Shown one piece after another: positions 15,701 to 29,700 of a stretch of DNA of 64,000 bases (its first letter is position 1; every line of letters starts with the position of its first letter). The notes under the pieces are model-generated. The model saw nothing but the letters and a program-made list of their open reading frames with translations, ran no database searches and was not told the DNA's origin. The DNA is from Trichoplax sp. H2 (lineage: Eukaryota; Placozoa; Uniplacotomia; Trichoplacea). The stretch lies in the NCBI GenBank assembly GCA_003344405.1, contig NOWV01000046.1:422954-486953 (forward strand), written 5' to 3'. The position numbers were made by a program, and so were the translations under genes.

Positions 15701-18559
15701 CGCTTTTAATATCGTCCACAAATGAACTGACTGATATAAATGGAGAACACAGAATTGAAGACAAGGGAAAGCTTACAACTCAGAAATTAGCCCTATTGAA
15801 ACCAAAAGTTAGGTAAGTAGCGAGAAAATATGTCAGTACGATCATTTAGTCTGATTTAACGACTAAATTTTTCTGTTCATAATTTTTAAATACTGTTTAA
15901 TTCTCTACTATTGATTAGGCAAAACGATATCAATAACTTTCTTGAAAAGGCTCGGCTAAAGTTTTTAGGATATAAGTTGGAAGGGTAAATTTTATGTGCT
16001 AGTTCTTATAATTATAATTGTCGTAAATCTCTTGCATTGTTGAAAAGACTCATTTTCAATGCTGTTGTATTCTACTACTTTAAGGGATAATTCCACTGAT
16101 GCTGGTTTACCAACTTCAATTATTGAGGGACTAAAAGTATTAAAATCGGTTTGTATCATATCTGTTCCGTTAAAAAAGTTTTCATATGCGATGTTTAACA
16201 CTCGATATAATTGTTGTATAGTATCTCTACGTTTCACATGGTGAATGGCAAATTAAGAATGAGAAAAAATTAACTCAGGATGCAATACAGGTCAGTTTAG
16301 CTTAATTGAAAATATTATTAGCAAATTTTACTCAAACATACATTCTTTTATACAATTAAGAATATATTTAAAGATGAAATAGCCGATAATCCGACGGAAA
16401 TATTGTATCAAGCTATATTACCCAAAATTCAGCAATATATGGTAACTATTTACTCTTTTGCTATGCACGGGAAGGATATCTCCCTATAGCTAGCCTTAAT
16501 ACTACCCACTATTAAAAGAACATCTTTGCGTGAAATCAATCTTGCTACAGATTGCGCTATTGAAGATATTACTAGTAGCATCTCCTACGACAAAATCAAA
16601 AACCGAATCCTTCAATATTTTAGTTGAAGTATTGCCCAAAGCAAATGCGTAAGTTCGTATACGAATCCGACTGTATATCTATAAACCTGTACCATGAACA
16701 CAGTATTCGCATATGATATTTCAAAAAGTTAAAAAAATTTTGATGTTTCTTTAGATCTACAATGCGTCAGACCTTGAAAGTGGCTGTAGATGCTGAGAGA
16801 CATAAAGTAAAAATAATTCAGCTATTACTTTTAAAGTTGACTTTTATCTATTGCAGCTAAAACGGCAGTTATTTAAAGGTTTTACCCTACTTAGATGTTT
16901 GTTAATACTTAGGAAATCATTGTAGAAGCCATTTCTGCAATTTTATTGCTACTGCTAAAGCATTTTAAAGTAAACCACATTCTTCAGGTATCATTTACGG
17001 ATCCTTATTGATACATGTACTACGACGTAGCTGCGATACACAAGAATGTATATATACTGATGGGTATTTTTCTGAACATTTCTTATTGATGTTATCTTAA
17101 CTTAACATTTAGTTCGAACATATGGCTCAGAATTTAGTATTTGCAAATTGCATTCCTCTGATCTTGAAACATCTGAACCAAAATCTTGTTAATGTATTGG
17201 CGGTAAAGGATAGGTAACTTTTCTAAATTATCAAAAATATGACAAAGTAATGATATAGCTAATATTTTTTCGTTTACTACATTAGTATAGCATGGTATTA
17301 TCTTATAATTCTTTGTATGTACAGTATTTATAATTATTAACCAAGTACTTAATTTTGTTTAGTGGGACAGAAAATCTAGAATTCCCTGCTTGTGTGCTGA
17401 ACAAATTCAATATTTTATCGGTAGATACTATAGGGTTCTAAATACGTTCACATTGATCTTGGAGTTTATCTTTTTCGAAATAAACGATACTTTTTGTTCT
17501 TTATACGTATTTGGTATTATTTCTAAAATTGGAACTATATAAATATCTACAGCACGATGACAAGGAGAACCCTACCTATAGTTGGCGAGGCATATTTTCG
17601 TGCATTAACTTGACGCGAATTTTACAAAAATTAACAAAATGGAGACCATCTCGCATCATGGTAATAGAAAATGAACTGATGTGGATTAACGTACTTAGGC
17701 ATCTATCTCTATGCTTGAATTCAATATATTAAGATATAGAGCTTATTTTTTATTATGCTATAGGAGTTATTTCACTGTAGGTGGTGATACCCTTTTTGAT
17801 ACTATATATATACACTAATTGAAAAGGTTCATTAATAATTAAGAAGCGTATTTACTGTAATAAATATATTGTGATTTCTCGACAGATGCTGGTTGTCTTC
17901 AAGTCAGCTCCAATATTAAAGCGAGCTTTGAAGCTGAAAGAAGAGACGTTACAGCTTTATCTCTTGAAGGTTGATATCTATGCTTAGAGTTTAACGGAAA
18001 TAAATACCGCAGCATAGTTACGTAAAGTACTGTGGCAATGTACTAACTTTTCTGTTCGTTGTAATGACCACGATAGCTGATTAAACCTCAGACACGATAT
18101 CTTGGCCGTAACTGGAGAAAGTCGAACATGAAAATTGTATCAATGATTTATCAACGAGTTCGTCATCATTTAAATGATGACTGGGCATACGGAGTTGGTA
18201 TGTAGCATCAGCATCTATAATGGAAAAGTGCAATGCTAAATTTGAATATTCTAATAACATTGAAGATACTCTTATCTTAGTCTTATATTCAAAATGTTTT
18301 AGATCAAGACAGTCAACCTTGGGATTACCAAGTGGAAGAGAGCGACCTTAGAGCACAAATTGAAAGATTCAATAACCGCCGCTATAGTGATCTAAAATCG
18401 GAAGTCTTACCAGATTGTCTCCCGTACGATAATAATTGGATTAGTGTTTTATCTAAGGAAATACAATTTGCAGATGCTTTTATTAAAAATTATGAAGAGT
18501 GGCTAGAGAACGAGGTCCATCAACGAAACTTAAATTGGGATAGTCTATGTACTCACTAA
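12735..18559 (+). CDS. STRIP1: Striatin-interacting protein (STRIP1/2, FAM40), STRIPAK subunit
   Basis: Scaffold subunit of the STRIPAK complex, which joins PP2A, striatin and GCK-family kinases. 23 exons: 12735-12839, 13154-13217, 13326-13400, 14054-14194, 14398-14441, 14742-14818, 14970-15026, 15152-15258, 15339-15469, 15574-15812, 15919-15984, 16085-16148, 16222-16290, 16361-16441, 16551-16648, 16755-16806, 16913-16987, 17113-17213, 17363-17420, 17553-17660, 17886-17969, 18077-18197, 18303-18559. All junctions are GT-AG and the phases close to 757 residues (human STRIP1 about 837). The N-terminal N1221-type region includes the block FCSGSLSEISIKKTVLLLWK. The C-terminal DUF3402-type region includes FEHMAQNLVFANCIPLILK, MLVVFKSAPILKRALKLK and RYLGRNWRKSNMK. 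The central acidic linker of the vertebrate protein is shorter here. Convergent with APC4. Family assignment is firm; the symbol stands for the single STRIP1/2-type gene. Confidence 0.95.
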
Positions 18560-19092
18560 TATATTTCGTCTATGCTCATTAAATTGTAAAATAGTAAAGC
18601 AATCATTGAATGTTAATGAAATGTTACTTTAACAAATGGATGTGTGATTTTTTAGCCTTTAGATTGCGTGATCTAATTATCGACTGCACATGAATTTATA
18701 ACCATTACATTTTTATTCAAATTTAATTATGATCGAATATAATTCAGTTATTTACGTATGTCACAATGTTTGATGCTATTTTCGCAGCGAATTGTTAATA
18801 GATAGCTTGCGTATCAAATATACACAAGAAGCGCTGTCATTTTTTATTACTGATAATATTTAGTATTTGATTAAAACAACCTTCGGCAATATGTAAGATA
18901 GTTTGCATTTTAATTATACAAAGTTACTGTACACTTTCTATGATAATAAAGTTAATAATTGTCATAAAAGATGGTAATGCTACGCTGTACAATTTGTTCT
19001 TATAAACATAACTTACAAATAAGACATTGTGAAAAATATTTGCTATCAAATTTAGTGGCAGTTAAATATTATTGTGCAGATGATTATAAGAA
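18560..19092. other. Convergent STRIP/APC4 3' intergenic gap
   Basis: About 530 bases between the STRIP stop and the APC4 stop on opposite strands. AT-rich with no open frame of note. Both 3' UTRs must lie here and may overlap. An AATAAA-type hexamer is present on the plus strand near 18943, but I cannot show that it is used. Confidence 0.6.
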
Positions 19093-22000
19093 TTAATCAT
19101 TTTGAAGATCTTCCATTGAAACATTTTCTGAAGAATAGGCTTCTTCATCTTCTGCTTCCATATCCAAGAAACAAATTCGTCGTTTACTTTTAGAAAGCTG
19201 TAGTAAATCCAGTAAATAGGACGATGAGTGACAATCTATTGTATCATTAGGCACTTTCTACTATTATGTACTGAGGTTATAACTTATAATAAACATGTAT
19301 GTGTACTGCCACAATTGAATACCGGTTGAAGTAATATTAAGTAATAATTATTATCTTTTACACAGTTTAAATTCATTGTACATACGATGCATCCGACACG
19401 GCGTGACCCACTGACGTCGAGTAGGCCTCCCGAAAATTTTATTAGCTTATAATGATAAGTCAGATTGGCTTCGTAGCATTTCAGTGATTTATCAAGTCTA
19501 GATGCATAATTATAATCAATTTTATATTATCTTTAGATCATATATTCATAGAATTATTTAAACTAGAGAGAAAAAGCTACTTACAATGTCTTGGTGTTGT
19601 CTATAAAGTGTTCACCGAAAAAAGAATTTAACATTTCTACGTTAAAAGTAGTAAACTGATGAGAATCTGATAATCCAACTTCCGTTAACGATAATTGACC
19701 AATCAGAGAATTTTGATGATCGTTTGAAAAGAGTAGTGTAGTTATTTGATCTTCACGATACGTAGCAAAATCTAAAATCCGAGCGTCTTCGCTGAAAATT
19801 TAACAATATTTCAGTTGATGTAAGAGTTTGAAAGATTAAACATGTACAATAAATGACATTTCATACCTTAGGACACTATTTCCGAAATTTTTTAAATTTA
19901 TTAGGGCGGCTTCGACAGAATTCCAGCATATATCATCATCACTGTAAAAGCATAATTACATAATTACACTCACTACTGTTTGATATGTAAATTTAATAAA
20001 CATCAAGATATTCAGATCCTTACATTTCCTCGTCCCTAGCTACATCCTTCTGACGTATCACAAGAAGGGATGTCGCACGTTCAGGTATTTGGTAAATTCC
20101 GTATATATAATCTTCTCCATTAATTTCAACAATTGACCTATAATAGAAATCTTCGTTATTATCAGGGTATTATCTTCGTTTACTGTCATAAGAACGTTAT
20201 AAAATATATAATAAATTCTTACTGTGATGCATTTAAACATCTATCTTCTCTACTAATGCTGTGAGGATATAAAACAAATAGAGATCGTTTGAGTACACAA
20301 CAAGAAGCAATGGGCAGGGTAAGGTGATAAATAACTAATATGTACTTAGATGTAACAGGAAATAAGAATGCTGGCTTAATAGAAATGGCCACGTCTTGCA
20401 GCTAAGTGGTGATTAAATATAAATATTACATTATCTAGGTTTTAGCGATGAAAAATATGAAAATAAAAGATGATGAATACACCAAAAACATTAGTCACCG
20501 TAGATGTAGCAACTATTTCTCGGAAATTTTCTTGCAATTGATTGAATAGTTGAATCAAAGATTTTTCGGGGTAATGTTGATATACGAATGCACTATCTAG
20601 AGCTAAAAGTGAATTTTATTAGAAACTGAAGTCGACATGTTAAGGAAATCAAATTTAAACAAAATGAGAAAGCTTATAAGGAGAAGATTGAAGGAAAAGT
20701 TATCAAGTATTAACTCTTTAATTCAGGAATTTCTTGCGCGAGTTTACTCCAGTATGTATTACTATTATCCTAGAGTATATGAAAGTAGAATACAGTTTTA
20801 GCAGCTATATATACATTGTGAGAAAATTTATAATACAACCAGCATACCTGAACTATTTCCAAATCTCTTTCCAGGAAATACTGCGATGCAAAAAGGGTAA
20901 GTTTGATAATGATGCAGTTAGTGCACGTATCAAAAAACATTTTAACTTCATAAAATAAGAATGTACCTGGCCAATTCGTTCCTTAACAAAGTGTTGCTGT
21001 ACGTAACTTTCATTCTAAAAAAGGTAATTAAGTCAGTTATTCTCTTGACTAACGCCGATAATTAGACAATAAAAAAAGTATTCTAAACCTAACCTCTGGC
21101 AGTAGCTCTTGTAAAAATTCCATAAGTGAGGTGCGTTCTTCCTTGTTTAACTATTTCGTAAAATGCTGTTAAAAATGCATATCAAAATAAAATAATTATT
21201 TGAAAGCCTCAATATACCTGATTGTCAATCACTTCTAAGTCTTCGTTATATCTTGCGAGTACTTTAAAAGCGTAAATATGATGATTAAATTCTATTAATT
21301 AGCAATTATTTATTTATCATACTCGATTTGAAATGTTATTTTCTGATTAGTGAATCCTGAACTTACCTATGGTTAACCACTTAAAAAAGGCATTGTATCT
21401 TCTTGACGAATTGTTAATAACCCTATTAACATTGTCAATTATAGTGGAAAATAAGTTGTTCGCAATTAGACTTGATGAAGATATTTGTAATCGCTACAAA
21501 AAATTCTTTACAAATTTACTCTATTAATTCCTGGCCTTTCAATATTAACGATCCAACATTGCAAACACACCCTAAATAAATATGATTTAAGTCGTATTAA
21601 GATTATCAATAGCGTGCATGATTAATGTGTCAGCGTTGTCATAAGGTATCGAATATTACCATTCACAAAATTAACAACAGCGTTGGGAAACTGAGGCTGA
21701 TTAAAGATTCCTTTTAGTTCCAACAAATGTAATAAAAGTGTAGGCCATACGCTAGATAAATTTATAAAATAGGCTAATTTAAAATATGAACTACGGAGAT
21801 AAGTCTATGGATATGTATCCGTTCAAGAAAATTAGAATATGTGTTAATCTTACTTTAACACCAGCTTTACGGCAAGATCATAAATTTTAGTATGCGAATT
21901 TTCAATAGATTGTTTTAATTTTCGATAATTCTAGAAGATTAAGAAATAAATTATTATTTATTACGCTTTATCAACCACAAAGGTTCAAGGGCAACAATAC

Positions 22001-24739
22001 AGCAATATCTCACCCGTAATGATAAATCTTTAGTTAGAAACGTTTCCATTTCAGCACTACGAACATAATATAGATGTTAGGACTGCATCTCAAAAGAATT
22101 TGATGAAATAAAATGACCTGGTAATTCCGCGGGTAAATAATAACAGGAACTGATCGTAGACTGTATCACCAGGACGAATACCTATAGTCTATTTAATTCA
22201 GGATAAAGATAACATCGAATAGCAAAATTGATTAAAATTGCGGTGTAACTCGAATTGTGCTATAATGGCAGTCTGTTATAAATTATAGTCACTTTGGCCA
22301 ATTCGTGAAGTCTTGAATCCATAGTTAATTTTATATCTTCCCAGTTCTCTTTCATGCTATTGCATAGATAATTTAGATACTGAAAAAAATGGATACTTAG
22401 AATATAGGCTATACATATACAAATTGTATGTGGCTGTACTAGACAGTACTAAATTATTCGCGCTACTTACTTCCAATAAGGACAGTATCGAAACACATCT
22501 TCGAGCCACTTGAGTCAATTGCCGCTTGTGCTTCGTTAGCATGGTTACATCGTACTAAGATTAAATTTCAATATTGATTAAGACCATAGTCATTGTATTA
22601 CTGTGATTGTTTGAGAGTATTACAGATATACTCATACCACAGCATTAACTATAACTTCATGGTTCTCCAAACTACCGGCATTATTCGGCGCAACTCCAAA
22701 TATAATACTGAAGGTTGAAGTAGCATTCGAATAGCAGCAACTTATAATATTGAAAAGCTATAATAAGAATTAAATAGCAACGTTATGTAAATTAAGGAAA
22801 GTTATAACTTGCAGCTACTACATCATGAAAAACATATTTATTACAACTAATGGTATCACCTTGACATTGGTAAATGCATCATGACATCGACGAATATCAA
22901 TAGCGAAAATTAAATATAATCCATATTGAAGAATATGTATCTTTCCATCCTGTAAAAGTGAATGACAAAGAATTTTACTTGAACTTTTACGTTTTGTTAA
23001 AATTTTATCTGAATGTTCTATGCAATTGAAAGTAATAAGCAGTTAACTTTTTTAATAGTTGAACCGCAGTTGTTTACTGGAGTATCAGTTCTATCTGCGA
23101 TTCTATCAATTTATTGAACTGTTTCACACACTGCACACTTGCTGAAGCAACGATATTTCGGTACTTAAAGTTCTATATGTCATACATATATTACAGAATG
23201 GTCTTGCCATCAAAAATGATATATTTCTCCCGTCTAACTAAAGTAATATGCAAAATATTTTGTTTAATAGCTCAGGCATATATTTGATAATGCCTTTGTC
23301 TACGGATGAATAATTGCGATATTAAGTAGCCGATCATTCTCATAATAATATAATGCAAGTATTAACAGCCACAATATTGATTTTACCTGGTAGCCAACAA
23401 TTAAAAGAGTTGCCGAGCTATTATTAAGTGTTTAAGAAATTGATCATGTCATTAATACACTTTTTGCAGTAAAAATAGTAAAAAATATAATTTAATTTTG
23501 TACGATAGATTCAACTGACATGTAGGAACTTGCAATATTAAGAATGGATGATGTTCGTTGCTTACCTTGTATTCAACCATTTATCTAAAATAACTTGATT
23601 CGTCGAATCGTTGAAAATGGAGGCACTACCACTGTAAAGATATTGACACAGTTGGATAGAATAGGACTGCTACTGTACTACATGATAATATCGTACGATA
23701 ATTTGAAAGAGGCAAACCTTTCCAGTAATAGAGGTAGTTCAGGTGCATAAGTGGAAATTGGATCAATCAAAAACTGGCTTGAAGCAGGTCTACATCAAGA
23801 GCAAATTCAAATGAACGTTGGATGATACATAAAGAAATTTACATCTTACAGGATGCGTATGCGTCAACAGTACTAGACTGAGTAGTTTGTCATCTCAATT
23901 TTAAGTCTAGACTGTGTGTCTTTAGTAATTATCACGAATCGTTACTCCTACACTACTCTTAGCGATTGATGACTCCCTTAAACCAGACCAATGACGCTTA
24001 CGATGCTTGTACTTACGTCTCTTGGTATAGAACATCAATCCAATCCATCAAAATCACTGGAGCTAATCCTTTCCATTGTGACCAATTAATTAATATATTT
24101 CCTTTCTCTACATCATAGAATCTGACGTGACCATCACTCCTACCTACAGCTAAGACTGGAGTAAAAAATGGATTATACTAGTTGAATGATGCATGTCATC
24201 GCTGTATTGACTGAGATTTTTTTAGCTCTATCATAAGCAACAGGTTTGCCCATTATCCTTGATATGATATGAAGTCAGCTTACACACTCATCAATATAAA
24301 GACAAGTAGAGAGTATCATTAGAATTAAGCTTACCTCTACCATCAGGTTGCCATGCGAAACAATTAATTTTACATTGATTGCCTTCAGCAGCAATAGTCC
24401 ATACTTTTTGCCATGATAGTCGATATAACCAGATCTTGACAAGATGGAGAGAATAGTCAACCATGGAAATCCATTACACATTTCAATACATTAAAATCTT
24501 AATATAAATGCTTGTCAACTACTGTACTGTACACTACATAGCTATAGTTAGAGATTGAAAAATTCGACACCATAAGCCTATTTCTTCTCTATTGAATTTT
24601 CCCGCTATTCCTTCCCCCTTACCTCGCCTTCTTCCGTTGCCATAGCTATTAGATCCATCTTTGGCGACCAGCGAACATAACTGACATGACTTGGCAGTGA
24701 TTTATCTTGCAGTTGTTTAAAACAAACGCTATCAGACAT
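19093..24739 (-). CDS. ANAPC4: Anaphase-promoting complex subunit 4 (APC4)
   Basis: Structural platform subunit of the APC/C ubiquitin ligase, which drives mitotic exit. 28 exons, 5' to 3' on the minus strand: 24739-24623, 24434-24335, 24155-24017, 23777-23718, 23631-23566, 23417-23387, 22949-22860, 22757-22638, 22554-22471, 22379-22293, 22188-22118, 22056-22014, 21930-21854, 21751-21660, 21571-21520, 21470-21367, 21261-21218, 21150-21094, 21014-20967, 20880-20848, 20769-20715, 20602-20499, 20401-20223, 20137-20024, 19941-19867, 19791-19585, 19410-19386, 19197-19093. Every phase closes, giving 792 residues (human about 808). The N-terminal WD40 propeller (about 1-240) shows VRWSPKMDLIAMA and CFAWQPDG. 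The middle is the long helical APC4 domain. The C-terminus is acidic (EAEDEEAYSSE). Exon 27 is a 25-base microexon, required for phase. Exons 15-16 are the least certain junctions. Confidence 0.93.
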
Positions 24740-24880
24740 CGTGACTAAGGTTATAGGATTGACCTAGAGGAAGAACTACAATTTTGAAGTCTTACAGCAG
24801 ATAAATGCTTTCCTTAGCCATAAACCTAATTAAAAATGGACGTTTGCAAAGGAGCTCCGTAGGGACTGCCAGTGGAGCTA

Positions 24881-24985
24881 GTGTACAGTGCAGTACAGTA
24901 ACGTCTGAATGGTACCGTATAGCTACTAAGCTTGGTCTTGAACCTATATACTGTATACAGTACTACAGTACTGTATACTGCGCCT
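24881..24985. repeat. Palindromic TACTG/CAGTA cluster upstream of APC4
   Basis: Blocks at 24881-24901 and 24950-24982 mix TACTG and CAGTA units around GTAC centres. The cluster lies immediately 5' of APC4 on the minus strand, matching the position of similar clusters at STRIP, G6PD and COQ7. Confidence 0.8.
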
Positions 24986-25269
24986 GTCTAGGGCGCTGGC
25001 TTGCAGCTATGATAATTAATTAATCTGCTAGAGTAGCTGACTAAGGACTAGAATTGCCTAAGAAGGAAAATATAAGTGCTATTAAGAAGTAGCAGTACTT
25101 TGGAATCTCTGCAATAGCCGTAGTTTAATGTAGTGCATAGTATAGAATATTGCAACTGCCATGAAAAATCCCTTGCAAAATCATTTCGTTTCACTATAGG
25201 CAATACCCAATTTCGGAAAGGGCAACGCAGATAGTTTATATTATAATTAATTATTATATTTATGCAAAC

Positions 25270-25416
25270 TTACATATAGGCAACAACAAATGATTCTACA
25301 TCTATTTTGGCATGGACTACTAAATATTCATTTAGTGGTAGTCCATAATTCTGGTCATTTATAGCAAAGGACTGTATGATTATACCTGAATTGATGCTAT
25401 ATTCAACCTGTTCCAT
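25270..25416 (-). CDS. Small unidentified open frame, exon-like (48 residues)
   Basis: An ATG-initiated frame between GRAMD4 and APC4 on their shared strand. The composition looks protein-like rather than random: it contains DQNYGLPLNEYLVV and KIDVESFVVAY. The frame ends in ATGTAAGT, so the stop overlaps a perfect splice donor and the frame could instead be an exon. I could not find an acceptor downstream that keeps a frame open, and I do not recognise the family. It may be an isolated exon, a remnant of a gene or chance. Confidence 0.25.
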   Translation of the reverse strand: MEQVEYSINSGIIIQSFAINDQNYGLPLNEYLVVHAKIDVESFVVAYM

Positions 25417-26730
25417 GCTAATTCACATTATACATATTAGTGTTTCAGGATAAAAGTGAGCTTGCACAGTACTGTTGTCATGGACTACTTCCTGACAAGT
25501 TTACTAGTCTAACGCAAAGCACTTACTTTGAGTTGCTTCTACAGATTACTACCCTAATCTGTCGAAAGATCTAGCAAGAATATAGAACTGCTGCTATAAC
25601 GCCTAAGAACTACCCTTGTAAAAGGCTCACAACTACTATAACACTGAAATAGAAAGTATTATTTAGGCAACATAGTGCCGTAACAACTGTATACGTATTA
25701 CATTGCAAATTGTGCACATCATATATTAATTCAACAATTTTCATTTTTTTAATTATGATACTATACAACGGGTATCAATACTTGTGTAGTTACTTTGGTA
25801 TTGTAATCGTGGCTAATGTTCATAATTAATACGGCAGACACAAACGTACACGCTACGATTTATTATTCTTCTATAAATTCCAACTTTATTAGCTGTAGCA
25901 AGAACTATCTTTCATACATATGCGTATATTACTAGTGGCTAATATGCCTACTCAATCTGCCTAGATTTCAAATAAAAATGTATAAGAATGTTCTTGACCT
26001 AATGATATCAGGTAAGAAAATTGCACGATCAATGTCGCAACCAATGCTGAAATATTTATGAGTCATAACATGCTTCTACTACTATAAGCAAGTATATACC
26101 GAGCAGTAAGCATTCGCACGTGTGTCTATTACTAAGCAAGCTATCAATAAAAGAAAGATACTATAGCATTAGACTATACATGAGACAGATTATTCCTGAA
26201 ACTACTCCAAGTATTTCTGAATAAATTCACCTAGAGCTGCATGTTATTCGAAATATTTGTGTTATATGGAGGACATTACATACTTTGCCTGCTACGCAGA
26301 ACAGATCATCAACTAACAGGTATGATATCGGAGCCAAATTTGTAAATATGAATGTCAACAAAGCCGTATCTATTTATGATTCAACCTACATCTAATAAAG
26401 GTACCATTTAACCCTCCAATGAATACTCTATACTCTAAATTATTCGATGTTCAGAAAAAATGTAGGTACGGCATATTTCTATTTTTGAATATTAAAGGGA
26501 CTAAAGTTTATCGACGTACAGTCTATGAATACCGTCTTAGTTAATAGATAACATTTAAAATCATATCGATGTAGAACTGAAACCAATTTCGAACTAAGAA
26601 ATTGCTTCACCTAATAGTCTACATAAAATTAATTTCTGTATTGTATACTTAGCATTTAAAAATAGATCTGTTATTGTCAATTAATCTAACTATTACTATA
26701 ACTATCCTAAGACAGTCATCTATAGATTTA

Positions 26731-29700
26731 TTAAGTGGCCCATGGCAAATTTCGTTCTCTTCCATGTTTCATAATACTATCATAAGCCTCATCGCGATAC
26801 AATATTCCAAATAGATGTGCCTACAGACATTAAAATTCATGGGTTAACACACCGAAAAGAACATTGGCATACGAATAAAGTATATTACATTTTATACTGT
26901 TTACTGTTACTATAAAATTGGAAATGGTATACAGTATAATCATACATATATTTAATACACGTGCCTGCACTGCGTCGTTAAATTCAACCTTTGAATATAT
27001 TTTTAGTGAAGTTCCCGTTCCAGGTAAAAAGAAAAGTTGTTTTGCCTATCAAATGCACAATAGATATAGATATTTCTTGAGACTTATCGTTGCTAGTACA
27101 ATGAGTATATTTTCTTACAAGTTAATGTTTTTTTCCACGATTATCAGATAACAGAAAGTAAGAATAAGCATACTGTCGTGTCCTCCAAGAATCACGAAAT
27201 TTTACCTTTTTCACATTCGTAATACATGAAAGAGCAATTTTAAAGTGATCATTTTTTACATTGCGCATTCCCGATACGCTAACTCTTTGGTAGCAAATAT
27301 AGCTAGAAATTAAAATAGAACATTGACGTTACAATTAAAATAGTAATCAGTTGGTGAAAGTATACTCATCAATATTCAGTATATTATTAATCCAATAAAT
27401 TTTTCATACGCGTACTTATCAGTTAAATACAATCGACCGTTTTTATAACTCGGTATACTTCTTTCTTTGCTAACAAAGACACATCTCCATCCAGATTCCC
27501 AGCCTGTAGCGATAGAGTTATATCAACAAAACAAATTATAGAACAATAGCGATGGATAGCTGATTGCAATTCTTATAAAGGACCTACCTTCTATTAATTT
27601 TTCACTAGCCGGGAGTGAAAATAGCGAATAGATAAGGGATATTTGATTTTCATCAGTAGAATTATGCTCGATGTTACCCTAGAGTAAGTAAAGTAAATAT
27701 GGGATGAAAAAGGTTCCATTTAACAACTGGCAGCAGCTAGGCGTGAGCACACATACCTGTTTTTTTCGCTCACGACGAGCAATTAGGGCAGCTCTATCTC
27801 TTTCCTCAATCTCAGCATTGGTGGGCAACGAATTCCATATTCGGAAAATTGTATCATATCGATGTCTCACCTAAAAAGGAAATAAAACATGCTATGTAAT
27901 GATGACTATGGTCGCAGAAGTCTGATAGAAATTCATGTTGTCATTACTTTTGGAAAGTTGTGGTAGACAGGAGTTGTTATGAATAATTTCAGTCCAGCCA
28001 CAACACCTATATTGTAAACCAATAGCACGATATTATTTTACAGGAAAATATGCGTACTAGACTGATCAGATAGAACACATAAATCGGACCGATGATTAAG
28101 TAGAATGTATGAGACGAAAGGAGAATAGATCCAGCAAACATTAAGCAAAGCATCTTCAATAAGTATTTTGTCCCATCCGGTTCTTTCCACAGCATGAAAC
28201 TATCAGTTTTAAGATAACTGTCATCATCTAGCTCTGACAAAATTGATATGTAAGGAAATATTTACATCTGTCAAACTATCTTACTTTGTAATTTTCTCCA
28301 TTATATTTGCTGCAGATCCTAAGAAATTCTACAAGAGTACATAGTCGCATTTGAGAACAACGGAGGATTTATATCTTATTTTCATTACGTATAATAAAAC
28401 TTTTATCACAAAAGATAAACAAACCTGAACTTTCCTAGCGATCTGCAAAACAATCTGAAACTTATCCGAGAGCCCTCTTGTCACCGTCTTTTCCTACTCG
28501 TTTGTAAATCATAAAATACATAGATTGTCATCTTATTTGGTAGAATACCAAGACATTACAGCTAAAATCCTTTAGGTTTCGTCATACATCCGTCTTTGGA
28601 CCGTTGTAAAATGGAAAGAAACGCAAACCAGTTTGAAAGTCACTTGATAAAGAAAATGTAAGCTAGCTTTAACAGTAGTATTCATAATGCTAAAGGTCAA
28701 GTCGAAGTAAAGTTTTATTGAAAAGTTAATGGACTCACGTACTTGTTGTGAAGATAATTTATTGTCAACTGCAGTATGAACAGGCCCAAAATAAATGTAA
28801 GTAATTGTCCATGCCAAATGCAATACATATAAACCTGAAAAATAGCCAATTAAATATTTAACTCAAATAAGATATTACTAGGTTAAAAATTAGAAATGTA
28901 ATGATTTCTAAGTCGACGTGGCTCTAACTGTTATGCAAATTGGATACTCAATTACAAAGAACAGAACAACGATGCGCTAGTATTTTACGACATCATTTGT
29001 AGCTATTAAGCATTGACGTAGAAATATTAATAAAAGGACATTTTGATCACAATGTAGTAGCTTTCTATAAATGTTATTTAACACAAATAAATAGAATATC
29101 TATAAAGCTCATAATTAAAAATAAATATAGCTACAGTGATGTGAATTATTTATGTAAATTCAATATAATAATCCTTACTAGAAATATCAATATCGACAAT
29201 GGTGGATTTCGCCATAAGACGATATCTTGAATAGAATGTATACAATTGGAAAAAGGACGATATGCTCGAGCTGAATAAGTCAACCATAAACAAGTAGTAA
29301 CGTTACAAATTTAGATTTAAACCATTTATAATGCGTAAGATCACTATTTAAATGCAGCTTTTTGTTACAGTAAACTACACCGTATTCAAGGTAAATCATA
29401 CGAAAGAATTCAACATTCTGCTGTTAACGAACTACTAACCGCATCGTCTCATATTTTCCTTTAACCTATATGAGCAAAAAATTGAGAAGGAGTTAACGTA
29501 ATGATACAGTACACATTTTAAATTCAGTTGATATTAAACTTCTCTCAGAAAATTACCTTTTCACTGATAATTGTTGCCCATCGGGGTTGATTTCAGCTTC
29601 TTCTTCAACATCTTCCAAGAAGTCCGCAATAAAATCATAAAACTGAAAGCAACAGCAATATTTTATGCCATAAGTTATACTTTATTTCATGTATATATAC

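Larger units (their letters stand above)
24740..26730. other. APC4 5' flank and GRAMD4 3' flank
   Basis: Holds a palindromic TACTG/CAGTA cluster at about 24881-24985, some 140 bases upstream of the APC4 start codon, and one short exon-like open frame on the minus strand (25270-25416, listed separately). The rest is AT-rich with no recognised gene. Confidence 0.55.
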
